A stretch of 39,247 nucleotides of DNA from Chloroflexota bacterium (GTDB lineage Bacteria > Chloroflexota > Anaerolineae > Promineifilales > Promineifilaceae): assembly GCA_024277135.1 (NCBI GenBank), contig JAJRVV010000095.1, positions 1 through 39,247 of the forward strand. Reading direction: 5' to 3'. The notes below the pieces were generated by a model. That model worked only from the letters and a program-made list of their open reading frames with translations. It was not told the origin of the DNA and did not search any database. Position 1 is the first letter of the stretch; each line of letters opens with the position of its first letter. Both the position numbers and the translations under genes were made by a program. Shown here in pieces: positions 25,957 through 34,292 of the stretch.

Positions 25957-27354
25957 TTACTCGCCGCGCACCATGTTAACGGCGATCTGGTTATGTTTTT
26001 CCAGGATGGGGGGCAAATCAAGGGTGGTGAGCCGGCCGTCCCGCACCACCACCTTGCCATTGATCACCGACAAATCCACAGCGGGCGGCTGGCACAACAA
26101 CACCGCCGCCACCGCATCGTGGATGGCCCCGGCAAACGCCGCCTGGTTGAGATTGATAGCGATAAAGTCAGCGCTCATGCCGGGGGCCAGATAGCCAATA
26201 TCATCCCGGCCCAAAACGGCCGCCCCGCCCCGCGTGCCCAATTCCAACGCCTGCCGCGCCGACATCGCATCCGGCCGGCCGGCAAAGCCGCCGCGCCCGC
26301 CCGGCGGCTGGCTGAGATACCGATCCGGCGCTACCCGTTGCAACAACATCGCCATGCGCGCTTCGGCGAGCAAATGGCTGCCATCATTGGAGGCGGAGCC
26401 ATCTACGCCCAATCCCACCGGCACGCCCGCCCGCCGCCAGGCCAGCGCCGGGGCAATACCGCTGGCCAAGCGCATGTTGCTGCTGGGGCAATGGGCCACG
26501 CCGGTCTGGGTCTGGCCGAACAGGTTAATCTCAGCTTGACTCATGTGAACGCAATGGGCGTGCCACACATCATCGCCCGTCCAGCCCAACGTTTCCGCGT
26601 ATTCCACCGGCCGTTTGCCAAAGGTTTCCAGGCAAAATGCCTCTTCTTCGACGGTTTCCGCCAGATGGGTATGGAGACGAACGCCATAGGCGCGGGCCAT
26701 GTGGGCCGATTCGCGCATCAGATCGGCGGTGACGGAAAAGGGGGAGCAGGGGGCCAGCACGATGCGCATCATGGCATGACGGCCGTTGTCGTGATACTGC
26801 TCAATCAACCGTTGGCTGTCCTTGAGGATGAACGCCTCATCCTCCGTCACCCGATCCGGGGGCAGTCCGCCCTGACTTTCGCCCAACGACATCGAACCGC
26901 GAGCGGCGTGGAAACGCATCCCGATTTCGCAGGCGGCTTGAATCTGGCTGTCCAAGGTGCAATCGTTGGGGAAGATGTAGAGATGGTCGCTGCTGGTGGT
27001 GCAGCCGGACAACAGCAACTCTGCCAGCCCGGTGAGGGTGCTGATGTATATCGCTTCATCCGTCAAGTTTGCCCAGATGGGGTACAGCGTCTTCAACCAG
27101 GTGAACAGGTCGGCTTCCTGGGCCAGGACGCGGGTCAGGGTTTGGTAGAGGTGGTGATGGGTGTTGACCAATCCCGGCAGCAACACACGCCCGGCCAGAT
27201 CGATCACGGCGTCGGCCGTTTCTGGCAGGTCGCGGCTGGGGCCAACCTGTTCGATGACATTGTCGCGCACGAATAAGCCGCCATTTTCTATCTCGCGCCG
27301 TTGATCGTCCATGGTGACCAGAACGGCCGTGTTCTTCACAAGTAACGTACTCAT
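25957..27354 (-). CDS. Amidohydrolase, 8-oxoguanine deaminase-like
   Basis: A metal-dependent TIM-barrel deaminase of 465 residues in the ATZ/TRZ-SsnA group. Ligands are visible: LVNTHHHLYQTLTR (HxH, ~60-73), LHTHLAET (His ~235), HAHCVHMSQ (His) and GLGVDGSASND (Asp ~315). The LYQTLTR...LFTWLKTLYPIW text is the pattern I associate with 8-oxoguanine deaminase (8-oxoG to urate). It starts at ATG 27354 with an AGGAG site and precedes the double NUDIX gene by 5 bp. S-adenosylhomocysteine or another purine deaminase cannot be excluded without alignment. Confidence 0.82.
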   Translation of the reverse strand: MSTLLVKNTAVLVTMDDQRREIENGGLFVRDNVIEQVGPSRDLPETADAVIDLAGRVLLPGLVNTHHHLYQTLTRVLAQEADLFTWLKTLYPIWANLTDEAIYISTLTGLAELLLSGCTTSSDHLYIFPNDCTLDSQIQAACEIGMRFHAARGSMSLGESQGGLPPDRVTEDEAFILKDSQRLIEQYHDNGRHAMMRIVLAPCSPFSVTADLMRESAHMARAYGVRLHTHLAETVEEEAFCLETFGKRPVEYAETLGWTGDDVWHAHCVHMSQAEINLFGQTQTGVAHCPSSNMRLASGIAPALAWRRAGVPVGLGVDGSASNDGSHLLAEARMAMLLQRVAPDRYLSQPPGGRGGFAGRPDAMSARQALELGTRGGAAVLGRDDIGYLAPGMSADFIAINLNQAAFAGAIHDAVAAVLLCQPPAVDLSVINGKVVVRDGRLTTLDLPPILEKHNQIAVNMVRGE

Positions 27355-27360
27355 GCAAAC

Positions 27361-27412
27361 TCCTAAATAATTGTGGATTGTGAATAATGAATTGTAAATT
27401 GTGAAGTAACGT
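27361..27412. repeat. 7-bp-period repeat upstream of the deaminase gene
   Basis: Heptamers ATTGTGG, ATTGTGA, ATAATGA, ATTGTAA, ATTGTGA follow each other directly. It is the complement-type relative of the ACAATTC heptamer at 20034-20090. Confidence 0.75.
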
Positions 27413-27465
27413 TATCGCAGATCGCCAACTGATTTTACCCCTGTTCCCTGCCGTCGGCATATGTT

Positions 27466-27493
27466 TTGGCAACATTGTGCCCGGTGGTATAAT
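27466..27493 (+). promoter_or_regulatory. Promoter of tRNA-Leu
   Basis: -35 TTGGCA (27466-27471), 16-bp spacer, consensus -10 TATAAT (27488-27493), ending 11 bp before the mature tRNA 5' end. Confidence 0.75.
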
Positions 27494-27504
27494 AACCGCT
27501 TGCC

Positions 27505-27585
27505 GGGGATGTGGCGGAACTGGCAGACGCGCATGACTTAGAATCATGTGCCGCAAGGCGTGTGGGTTCGAGTCCCTCCATCCCC
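27505..27585 (+). tRNA. tRNA-Leu (anticodon UAG)
   Basis: Acceptor GGGGATG / CATCCCC closes the molecule. The anticodon arm is CATGA-CTTAGAA-TCATG with anticodon TAG, reading CUA/CUG-type Leu codons. A long variable arm (TGCCGCAAGGCGT) marks class II, and the T arm reads GGGTTCGAGTCCC. CCA is not encoded (ATC follows). It has its own promoter and terminator, so it is an independent transcription unit. Confidence 0.95.
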
Positions 27586-27603
27586 ATCATTAACAATCCT
27601 GCG

Positions 27604-27629
27604 AGCGTTGCCTGAGCAACGCTTTTTTT
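27604..27629 (+). terminator. Rho-independent terminator of tRNA-Leu
   Basis: Perfect 8-bp stem AGCGTTGC / GCAACGCT, loop CTGA, then a seven-T run to 27629. Confidence 0.9.
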
Positions 27630-27732
27630 GAGCAAATCCCACTGCAATACAGACATCCGATTTCTCGCTGTTGAGTATGACAGCATTATGCCCGATAGCA
27701 ATCGGATGTCTTATCTTAGAGAGAGGTATTCT

Positions 27733-29154
27733 GTGTCCCTAACAATCCATTCCGAAATTGACGAACAGCGTCAGATGAAACTGACCGTCCATGTCGCCGA
27801 AGACCGCGTCGAAAAAGCGATGCGGCAAGCCGCCCGCAAATTAGCCGGCGAAATCAAGATGCCCGGTTTTCGCCGAGGCAAAGCGCCCTACCAGGTGATG
27901 GTGCGCCGCCTGGGGCGGGAGACGCTCCGCGCCGAAGCCGTTGAGGAGCTGATACAGCCGGTATTCACCGAAGTTCTGGAAGAGATTGATCCCGACATCT
28001 ACGCTCAGGCCAATCTGGACGACATGGAGATGGAACCACTGGTCATCAAATTCACAGTTCCCCTCACCCCGGAAATTAAACTGGGAGAGTATCGAGCCTT
28101 GCGCAAAGAGATTGAACCGGTCAATATCACCGACGAGGCGGTGGAGGAACAGTTAGAATATATCCAGGCGCAACACCAGGTTTTGGAAGCGGTGGATCGT
28201 CCCATTGAAGCGGGTGATGTAATCGCCATCAGCGGCAAAGGGGTGATTCTGCCCAAAGAGGATGAAGAAGAAAAAGAACTGGCTGAGGATAACGAGGATG
28301 AGTCAGAGGAAACGGCCGTCTCCGCCACCGAAGAAGTACTCTTTGACGAAGAACGACTGGAACTGCTCATGGACAGCCAAAAACTGTTCGCCGGCACTGA
28401 TTTCGTCGATCAGTTAATCGGCTTGAGTGTCGGCGATGAAAAAAGCTTCGCGCTCACCTTCCCTGACGATTTTGAAGATGAAGATATGCGCGGGCGGCAG
28501 GCCCAATTCGACCTCTCCATCCTCGACGTGAAAAGCCGCGAACTGCCCGAACTGGATGACGAATTAGCCAAGCAGCACGGCAATTTCGAGACTTTGGACG
28601 ATCTGCGAGAAAACACCCGCGAAAATCTGATCGACCAGGCGGAATCAGAAGCCAAGAGCCAACTTATCGAAGGGATGGTGGATGACCTGATGACCGATGC
28701 CGTATTTGCCTATCCACCAGCGGCCGTGGCGTTGGAAATTGATGATCTGGTGGAAAGTTTCAAAAACCAGGTCGCCCGCTCCGATTGGGAATGGGAGGAT
28801 TTCGTTAAAATTCAGGGGAATACCGAAGAATCCATTCGTGAAGATTTCCGGGAAACCGCAATTGAACGGTTGGAACGACGGTTGGTTCTACAACAATTCA
28901 TCATTGATGAGAAGATCGCGGTTGACGCTGATGATATTGAAGCCACCATTGAAGAACGGGTCAGCAAGTATGATGACGCGGCGTTGAAAGAGAGCATCGG
29001 CAATTATTTCCGGTCTGGCTATGGCTTTGAGATGATGAGCAGTGAAATTTTGATGGACAAGGTGTATGAACGAATTACGGCCGTCTACAGTGACGCGGCC
29101 CCCGATCTGGCCGAATTGGAAGCCCTGGCTGCCGCCAGCGATGAAGAAGAATAA
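27733..29154 (+). CDS. tig: Trigger factor, ribosome-associated chaperone
   Basis: Trigger factor binds the ribosome exit tunnel and shields nascent chains. GTG 27733 is preferred: it has AGAGAGG seven bases upstream and gives the usual N-terminus (SLTIHSEIDEQRQMKLTVHV), whereas upstream starts add unrelated residues. The ribosome-binding signature GFRRGKAP sits at ~47-54. The middle (QAVDRPIEAGDVIAISG-like, LIGLSVGDEKSF) is the FKBP-type domain, with a very acidic insert (EDEEEKELAEDNEDESEE). The C-terminal helices close the cradle, ending EALAAASDEEE. At 473 residues it is a little longer than average because of the acidic insert. clpP follows, the conserved order; clpX is not present after it. 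Confidence 0.95.
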   Translation: MSLTIHSEIDEQRQMKLTVHVAEDRVEKAMRQAARKLAGEIKMPGFRRGKAPYQVMVRRLGRETLRAEAVEELIQPVFTEVLEEIDPDIYAQANLDDMEMEPLVIKFTVPLTPEIKLGEYRALRKEIEPVNITDEAVEEQLEYIQAQHQVLEAVDRPIEAGDVIAISGKGVILPKEDEEEKELAEDNEDESEETAVSATEEVLFDEERLELLMDSQKLFAGTDFVDQLIGLSVGDEKSFALTFPDDFEDEDMRGRQAQFDLSILDVKSRELPELDDELAKQHGNFETLDDLRENTRENLIDQAESEAKSQLIEGMVDDLMTDAVFAYPPAAVALEIDDLVESFKNQVARSDWEWEDFVKIQGNTEESIREDFRETAIERLERRLVLQQFIIDEKIAVDADDIEATIEERVSKYDDAALKESIGNYFRSGYGFEMMSSEILMDKVYERITAVYSDAAPDLAELEALAAASDEEE

Positions 29155-29232
29155 CCCGCCCGTTTGCCGCTGGATAATGTAAATCTAATGCTTGGTCATT
29201 ATTGTTCCATTTTGCGACATTGACCAAAGTCA

Positions 29233-29255
29233 CCGCGCACTTTACAAATGCGCGG
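29233..29255 (+). promoter_or_regulatory. Hairpin in the clpP leader
   Basis: CCGCGCA and TGCGCGG pair perfectly over a 9-nt loop, 23 bp before the clpP start. A second dyad (TTGGTCA / TGACCAA) lies just upstream in the same spacer. It is not a CIRCE element. It could affect translation or mark a protein-binding site. Confidence 0.4.
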
Positions 29256-29278
29256 CGCCTAAGTTCAAGGAGAACGTG

Positions 29279-29896
29279 ATGTTTCAAATCCCAACTTCTT
29301 TGGTTCCGATGGTGATTGAAAGGGACGGCCGTGGCGAACGCGCCTACGACATTTACTCCCTCCTCCTCAAAAACCGCATTATCATGCTCGGAACCCCGAT
29401 CAACGACCAGATTGCCAACCTCATCGTGGCCCAGCTCCTCTACCTGGCCCGCGAAGATGCCAGCAAACCGGTTCGTATGTACATCAACTCCCCTGGCGGT
29501 CAAGTGTATGCCGGGATGGCCATTTATGACACCATGCAGCAGGTGGAATGTCCAGTGTCCACCGTCGCCGTTGGCTTCACCGCCAGCTTTGGCACAGTTT
29601 TGCTGACGGCCGGCACAAAAGGTATGCGCTATGCCCTGCCCAATGCCACCATCCACATGCACCAACCGTTGGGCGGCGCTCAGGGACAGGCGTCGGACAT
29701 CGCCATTCAAGCCCAGGAAATTTTACGCCTGCGCTCTACGCTCAATGACATCCTCAGCTACCACACCGGCCAAACGACCGAAACCATCGCCGAGGATACA
29801 GACCGGGATATTTACATGACGGCCGTCCAAGCAATGGAATACGGCTTGGTTGATGAGGTATTGGAAAATCCAATTGATGCCGACGTCAAAAGTTAA
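29279..29896 (+). CDS. clpP: ATP-dependent Clp protease proteolytic subunit
   Basis: ClpP forms the barrel-shaped serine protease fed by ClpX or ClpC. ATG 29279 with AAGGAG upstream gives 205 residues and the usual N-terminus ([20 protein letters not shown]). The triad is present: Ser103 in [11 protein letters not shown], His128 in [12 protein letters not shown], and an Asp in EDTDRDIYM (~173-177). The oligomerisation and substrate regions ([38 protein letters not shown]) match the family. GFTASFG differs from the common GQAASMG, but the serine is kept, so the enzyme should be active. It is transcribed after tig and ended by a strong terminator. Confidence 0.96.
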   Translation: MFQIPTSLVPMVIERDGRGERAYDIYSLLLKNRIIMLGTPINDQIANLIVAQLLYLAREDASKPVRMYINSPGGQVYAGMAIYDTMQQVECPVSTVAVGFTASFGTVLLTAGTKGMRYALPNATIHMHQPLGGAQGQASDIAIQAQEILRLRSTLNDILSYHTGQTTETIAEDTDRDIYMTAVQAMEYGLVDEVLENPIDADVKS

Positions 29897-29913
29897 ATTC
29901 AGCAAAAACATTG

Positions 29914-29948
29914 AAGGGTGTTTCTCGTTTGGAGAACACCCTTTTTTT
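29914..29948 (+). terminator. Rho-independent terminator after clpP
   Basis: A 12-bp stem (AAGGGTGTT.CTC / GAGAACACCCTT, one bulged T) with loop GTTTG and a seven-T run ending at 29948. Confidence 0.9.
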
Positions 29949-29989
29949 GTGCCTGTCTCCGGAAAGGGCGACTCATTAGCCGTGCTAAT

Positions 29990-30018
29990 TTGCCGTTAAG
30001 GTTAGGAAATTTTATAAT
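29990..30018 (+). promoter_or_regulatory. Promoter for the Calx-beta protein gene
   Basis: -35 TTGCCG (29990-29995), 17-bp spacer, -10 TATAAT (30013-30018), about 100 bp before ATG 30121. The spacer 29949-30120 shows nothing else clear. Confidence 0.6.
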
Positions 30019-30120
30019 CATAGAGATCGATAATGAAAGTTATTCGGCTCCATACGTAATTTATGTCATAACCATTGGGAGCCGATTCGTCTTAATCACT
30101 TAAACTTGGATAATACTGCT

Positions 30121-31929
30121 ATGAAATCTTCATTCCGAACAATTGTCCGCTTGGTCACGGCCCTCTTTTTGGTCGCTTTTGTCATTCGCATGGCCGCCTC
30201 GTTGCAAACGGCCGTGTCCCCAGCCCAAAACATTCAGGCCCTAAACCCCTCAGCCACCTCCATCTTCTTCAGCAGCGGCTCCTTCACCGTCAATGAAAAC
30301 GCCGGCAGCGCCACCATCAACGTCCAGATCAGCGCTTCGCCAACGACCACCACCACCGTCGAATACCTGACCCTGCCCGGCACCGCCGTCGAAGGCAGCG
30401 ATTACACCGCCGCCTCCGGCACACTCACCTTCCCCCCCAACCAACAAAACGCCCAGAGCTTCACCGTCGCCATCCTCAACGACAACAACTTCGAGTCCAA
30501 CGAAACCGTCAACCTGGTACTGCGTAACCCGGCCCCAGTCAGCAGCGCCAACCTGGGCACATCCGTCGCCGTCCTCACCATTAACGATGACGACCCGGCC
30601 CCCGCCGGCACCCCCTTTGTTTTTGTAGACGCATACGAACCCAACGACGTCATCGGCCAATCCTTCACCACCGCCGCCGACGCCAACAAACTATGCAGCA
30701 TCTCCCTCTGGCCGCGCGGAGACATTGATTACTTCCGCTTCAACGGCAAAGCGGGTTCCGCCTACGATATAAAAACTTCCGCTCTCACGGCCGGACTGGA
30801 CACCTTCATGACCGTTTATGATCCCCAGGGCAACATCGTCGGGCAAAACGACGACGCCGGCGTTGGCGACCGCCGCTCCGAAATCAGCATCACGGTCAAC
30901 GTAGACGGGTTCTACTACGCCCGCATCATCAACAACGACCCCTCCGATCCCATCAACAAAACCTACTGCTTCGAGGTTGATGAAGTCACCCCGCCCACGC
31001 CCACGCCCACCCAAACCCCCATGCCCGGCTCAGACGCCTGCGAATTCAACAGCACCCTGGAAACTGCCTGTCTGATTGGCGTGGGTCAAACCCTCAGCCT
31101 CAGTTTTGTGCCCGTTTACGGCAGCTCCCAAGACACCGACTACTTCCGATTATGGATGAAACCCGGCATTCAGTACACCTGCGAAACATTTAACTTGTCC
31201 GCTGTAGCCGATACCAACATGATCTTTCTGGATAACAACGGCAATGATTTCATCCCCAATTTGGGTAACGACGACAAGGAACCGGGCGATTTAGGCAGCA
31301 AATTATCCTATTTCTCTACCTACACCGGCTGGCTGCACATTCTCATCGGCCCAGTCAACCCACCGCCGTATGAGGAATCTTACTTGCATACCTACGACTT
31401 GCGCTGCACCTCCACGGCCGCCACGCCCACACCAACCCCCACCGCTACCCGCGTGTATGCGCCGCCGCCATCCGGCGGCACAACTGTCCCCACCCCGACC
31501 CCATTCACCTTCCCCACACCGCTGCCGACGGCCACGCCCATTGATTTGAGCCAATTTACGACGCAGCAGCCGCAGCAGCCGCCCGTCGTGCAATTTTCGC
31601 CTCTGGCAACGGCAACGCCAGCCATAGTTGCCCAAACCGAGTCCACCATTGATCTGACGGTGTACTACGATATAAACGAAGACTTTGTGCCGAACGACAA
31701 CGAAGGCATCCAGGATGTGGCAGTAGCTTTATTCGACAGCGCCACCGGGCAGTTGATCCAATTCGGTACCACCAACGATATGGGCGCTATCCGGTTTGAG
31801 TCCATCTCAACTTCCGCGCCGGTGCAAATTGTGGTGCCTTACCTGAATTACAGCCAGGTTGTCGTCAGTGGCAATACCAACACTCTGCTGCGCGTGGCTC
31901 CCCAGCCATTACCAGCAGCAATTCCATAA
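30121..31929 (+). CDS. Secreted protein: Calx-beta, two PPC-like domains and SdrD B-like end
   Basis: ATG 30121 was chosen over a TTG 15 bases upstream because it opens a better signal peptide (MKSSFRTIVRLVTALFLVAF). Domains in order: Calx-beta (~45-165: NENAGSATINVQISAS, GTAVEGSDYTAASGTLTF, LNDNNFESNETVNL), a PPC-like sandwich (~175-295: YEPNDVIGQSF, GDIDYFRFNGKAG), a second one (~310-440: DACEFNSTLETACLIGVGQ, DTDYFRLWM), a Pro/Thr linker (TPTPTPTATRVYAPPPSGG), and a C-terminal SdrD B-like fold (VYYDINEDFVPNDNEGIQDV). Calx-beta binds calcium in known relatives. No anchor or enzyme domain is seen; an adhesion or surface role is inferred. It is followed by the DUF4352-type protein in the same direction. 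Confidence 0.8.
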   Translation: MKSSFRTIVRLVTALFLVAFVIRMAASLQTAVSPAQNIQALNPSATSIFFSSGSFTVNENAGSATINVQISASPTTTTTVEYLTLPGTAVEGSDYTAASGTLTFPPNQQNAQSFTVAILNDNNFESNETVNLVLRNPAPVSSANLGTSVAVLTINDDDPAPAGTPFVFVDAYEPNDVIGQSFTTAADANKLCSISLWPRGDIDYFRFNGKAGSAYDIKTSALTAGLDTFMTVYDPQGNIVGQNDDAGVGDRRSEISITVNVDGFYYARIINNDPSDPINKTYCFEVDEVTPPTPTPTQTPMPGSDACEFNSTLETACLIGVGQTLSLSFVPVYGSSQDTDYFRLWMKPGIQYTCETFNLSAVADTNMIFLDNNGNDFIPNLGNDDKEPGDLGSKLSYFSTYTGWLHILIGPVNPPPYEESYLHTYDLRCTSTAATPTPTPTATRVYAPPPSGGTTVPTPTPFTFPTPLPTATPIDLSQFTTQQPQQPPVVQFSPLATATPAIVAQTESTIDLTVYYDINEDFVPNDNEGIQDVAVALFDSATGQLIQFGTTNDMGAIRFESISTSAPVQIVVPYLNYSQVVVSGNTNTLLRVAPQPLPAAIP

Positions 31930-32069
31930 ATTCAACAAATTCAGGGAGTGACAGGCCATGAAACGTGAATTGCACTCAATCAGACATCACGCATCACGTT
32001 TCAGATAACAATGGCGGCCCCTCCCTGTTCTCTGTGATAAGTTCCCATATTTCAACAAGGTTATCGTCC

Positions 32070-33506
32070 ATGTCATCTGAAACTCCTGAAACTCCTGAAG
32101 TGACTGAAGTGACTGAAGAACAAGAAGCAATATCTTTTTGGCAGAAGGTTCCACGCAATCGTTGGATTTTCCTGGCCGGCGCCGGGTTCATCCTGGTATG
32201 TGTTTTTGGCGCGCTGTTAGCTTTTTCTACGCTGCGAGGCAAAAATGAGGATAGTGAAACAGGGAATGAAAATGTGACCGAAAGCAGAGGTAATACGCCG
32301 ACGCCATTTGTGCCCACGGCCGTTCCCCCCACCCGATCAGCAGAAAATGAGTCGCTCGTCGTCGGCATCAGCGATTCGTCCACCATCACCGTTGCCCTGG
32401 ACGCGCCCATGAGCCTACGCCTGGCTGACCAGGAGTACGGCGTGATTCCGCAAACAGTAGGCGGCGATGGTTCCTGGCAGCCGGAAACATCAGGGACGAA
32501 CACGGCTGTATGGGTATACGGCACCGTCATCAACTACGTCGTCGCCATCCCCTTCTCCGATGCCAATCAAGCTCTGCTATCTGGGCTGGCCCCCGGCGAA
32601 GAAATGACGCTGTTCACCCGCAATGGCAACAATTTCACCTTCACCTTTGAGAGCCGGACGATGGTTCCAGCCAGCAGCCGCGATGTCTATGCGCAACAAC
32701 GCCCCGGCCTCACCCTCATTTTGTGGGGCGGCGAAGGCGATGACCGGATGGTTGTCACCGGCCAGTACAAAGTGCCGGATGTGAGCAGCGCGGGCAGTGA
32801 CAACACGTTGGTAGAACTGGGGCAAACGGCGCAACTGGATGATTTACAAATCACGGTGTCCAGCGCTTCCCATCTTCTGGTCCGCCAGGAAGCGCCGCCC
32901 GGATTTGCCTTTTATCTGGTGGATTTTGAAGTGCAGAATGTGGGATTGACGGCCGTTGACGCTAACTCCCTGCGTCTCCTTCTGATAGATGAACTGGGCA
33001 ACCAGTACGCCGTCAATCCAGCCGCCGGACAATTGGGTAACTTCCCCAGTCTGAACGGCTTCATCAACGCCGGGCAATCCATCCAGGCATCGGCCGGTTA
33101 TCAGATTCCGGCCGGGCTGGACAGCAAAACCTTGATCTGGGCAGCGTCACGCGGGGATCGCAGCGGCCAACTGCAAGTGCGGATTCCGTTTAACGAAGGC
33201 GGCTCTCAAGGGGCCAGCGTCACCCTCACCCGGGCCGAAGTCTCCTCCGATTTCACCAGTCTCATCCTGGGCGGACAGGTGGCCAGTCTGGGCAATCAAC
33301 CGGTCAACATAACGGAAGCGGACGTTATGCTGCAAACGCCGGATGGCAGCGTCTTTCTGTTACTGTCTACCAACCCGCCTTTCCCCTGGGTGGTCGCTCC
33401 CGGCGAGACGGTGCCGTTTTCGGTGACATTCCAACGGCCGTCCGCCACCGACACCGCCACCTTCACCGTCCTCAACCAACCCTTTGCCTTAAGCAACTTC
33501 CAGTAG
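32070..33506 (+). CDS. Membrane-anchored protein with degenerate sortase fold and DUF4352-like domain
   Basis: ATG 32070 with AAGG upstream is the natural start; the frame is open further up without support. After an acidic tail (ETPETPEVTEVTEEQEA, 9-bp repeats in DNA) comes one membrane helix (WIFLAGAGFILVCVFGALLA, ~30-50). The next ~150 residues resemble a sortase: SWQPETSGTNTAVWVYGTV, LLSGLAPGEEMTLFTRNGNN, FTFTFESRTMVPASSRDVY, and LTLILWGGEGDDRMVVTGQY. The usual His (in AGHN) and Cys (in TLITC) are missing: the strand ends ILWGG where TC would stand. A DUF4352-like beta domain follows (FYLVDFEVQNVGLTAVDANS) and then another beta domain. The sortase reading is from motif pattern only. Confidence 0.65.
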   Translation: MSSETPETPEVTEVTEEQEAISFWQKVPRNRWIFLAGAGFILVCVFGALLAFSTLRGKNEDSETGNENVTESRGNTPTPFVPTAVPPTRSAENESLVVGISDSSTITVALDAPMSLRLADQEYGVIPQTVGGDGSWQPETSGTNTAVWVYGTVINYVVAIPFSDANQALLSGLAPGEEMTLFTRNGNNFTFTFESRTMVPASSRDVYAQQRPGLTLILWGGEGDDRMVVTGQYKVPDVSSAGSDNTLVELGQTAQLDDLQITVSSASHLLVRQEAPPGFAFYLVDFEVQNVGLTAVDANSLRLLLIDELGNQYAVNPAAGQLGNFPSLNGFINAGQSIQASAGYQIPAGLDSKTLIWAASRGDRSGQLQVRIPFNEGGSQGASVTLTRAEVSSDFTSLILGGQVASLGNQPVNITEADVMLQTPDGSVFLLLSTNPPFPWVVAPGETVPFSVTFQRPSATDTATFTVLNQPFALSNFQ

Positions 33507-33508
33507 CC

Positions 33509-33558
33509 ACTGTTCAGTGTTCAGGCAACTGTCCACTGAATACTGCTTACTGAACATT
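33509..33558. repeat. 7-bp-period repeat after the DUF4352-type gene
   Basis: Heptamers ACTGTTC, AGTGTTC, AGGCAAC, TGTCCAC, TGAATAC, TGCTTAC, TGAACAT run from the plus-strand stop codon into the 3' end of the convergent minus-strand gene. Confidence 0.6.
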
Positions 33559-34026
33559 ATCGGTCAGAAAATCCATCGAAGAAGCTTCACGCTTGCCGCG
33601 GCTGGTGTGGTAGAGCAGCATCCCCGCCAAAATCGAAATCAAACCCAGACCAATGCCGCCGAGTTGTAGCGGCCCCACAAACGGCCGTTCAAACGCCGGT
33701 TCTACATGTGTGCCAATCCCAATCAAATCTGATAGACCCGCCACATAAACAAACACCAAACCAGTCGCCGCCAACCGTACGCCCACATCCGCCTGCAGCG
33801 AGCGCGGCACATCGGGGCCACGCGCATTTCGCAGCAGTACAAAGGTAGCCAGCGTCAGGCTGGTGATGCCCAACAGCAGTTGCAACATCTGCACCATGCC
33901 AAAGCCCGGCGTCAAATCCAGGCCTATCAACTCCGCCCCCAACGACATCACGCCCAGCGCCACGCCTGCCAAATAGAGTACAAACACCAAACTAATGCGT
34001 AATTGCCTTACTTTTTCTCTGCTCAT
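33547..34026 (-). CDS. Four-helix membrane protein, unknown
   Basis: A 159-residue integral membrane protein with four predicted helices: ISLVFVLYLAGVALGVMSLG, MLQLLLGITSLTLATFVLL, LAATGLVFVYVAGLSDLIGI and LQLGGIGLGLISILAGMLL. A cytoplasmic Arg-rich loop (RNARGPDVPRSLQADVG) lies in the middle. No catalytic motif is seen. Start ATG 34026 is preceded by AAGGAAG. It is convergent with the DUF4352-type gene and lies downstream of the tRNA-Pro terminator. I do not recognise the family. Confidence 0.65.
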   Translation of the reverse strand: MSREKVRQLRISLVFVLYLAGVALGVMSLGAELIGLDLTPGFGMVQMLQLLLGITSLTLATFVLLRNARGPDVPRSLQADVGVRLAATGLVFVYVAGLSDLIGIGTHVEPAFERPFVGPLQLGGIGLGLISILAGMLLYHTSRGKREASSMDFLTDNVQ

Positions 34027-34056
34027 GGATTACTTCCTTTTTCGGCAGTTAAACCT

Positions 34057-34124
34057 GAGACCTGCGAGGTTTCTAATCAGACGTAAGCTTTAACCAGAGG
34101 ATATGTAAAAACCTCGCAGGTCTC
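34057..34124. repeat. Perfect 16-bp inverted repeat, 36-nt loop
   Basis: GAGACCTGCGAGGTTT (34057-34072) is the exact reverse complement of 34109-34124. The core ACCTGCGAGGTTT is one I recall from dispersed intergenic repeats in bacterial genomes. It lies between the membrane-protein gene and the tRNA-Pro terminator and looks like a small mobile palindrome. Confidence 0.7.
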
Positions 34125-34133
34125 CCCAATAAC

Positions 34134-34163
34134 AAAAAACGCCGCGATAACGCGCGGCGTTTT
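34134..34163 (-). terminator. Rho-independent terminator of tRNA-Pro
   Basis: Stem ACGCCGCG / CGCGGCGT with loop ATAACG, followed on the minus strand by a run of six T (complement of 34134-34139). A TTT on the other side makes it partly bidirectional. Confidence 0.8.
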
Positions 34164-34174
34164 CGTCATTCCTG

Positions 34175-34251
34175 TGGTCGGGGCAGCGGGATTTGAACCC
34201 ACGACCTCTTCAACCCCATTGAAGCGCGCTACCAAACTGCGCCATGCCCCG
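34175..34251 (-). tRNA. tRNA-Pro (anticodon GGG)
   Basis: Minus strand: acceptor CGGGGCA / TGCCCCG, D arm GGCGCAGTTTGGTAGCGC, anticodon arm CTTCA-ATGGGGT-TGAAG with anticodon GGG, T arm CGGGTTCAAATCCCG-like. Discriminator A and an encoded CCA are present (34178-34175). It reads CCC/CCU proline codons. Confidence 0.95.
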
Positions 34252-34263
34252 ACAGGTGGCAGA

Positions 34264-34292
34264 ATTATAGTGAACTCCCCCCAATATGGCAA
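34264..34292 (-). promoter_or_regulatory. Promoter of tRNA-Pro
   Basis: Minus strand: -35 TTGCCA (34292-34287), 17-bp spacer, -10 TATAAT (34269-34264), 12 bp before the tRNA 5' end. The rest of the spacer to 34440 holds no clear element; a TTTGACA at about 34362 lacks a matching -10. Confidence 0.75.

Noticed and set aside
25993..27276. 427-codon plus-strand frame.
   Set aside because: Antisense shadow of the amidohydrolase, with no start context and no protein family features.
29185..29278. CIRCE or other heat-shock operator before clpP.
   Set aside because: The dyads present (TTGGTCA/TGACCAA and CCGCGCA/TGCGCGG) do not match the CIRCE arms TTAGCACTC/GAGTGCTAA.
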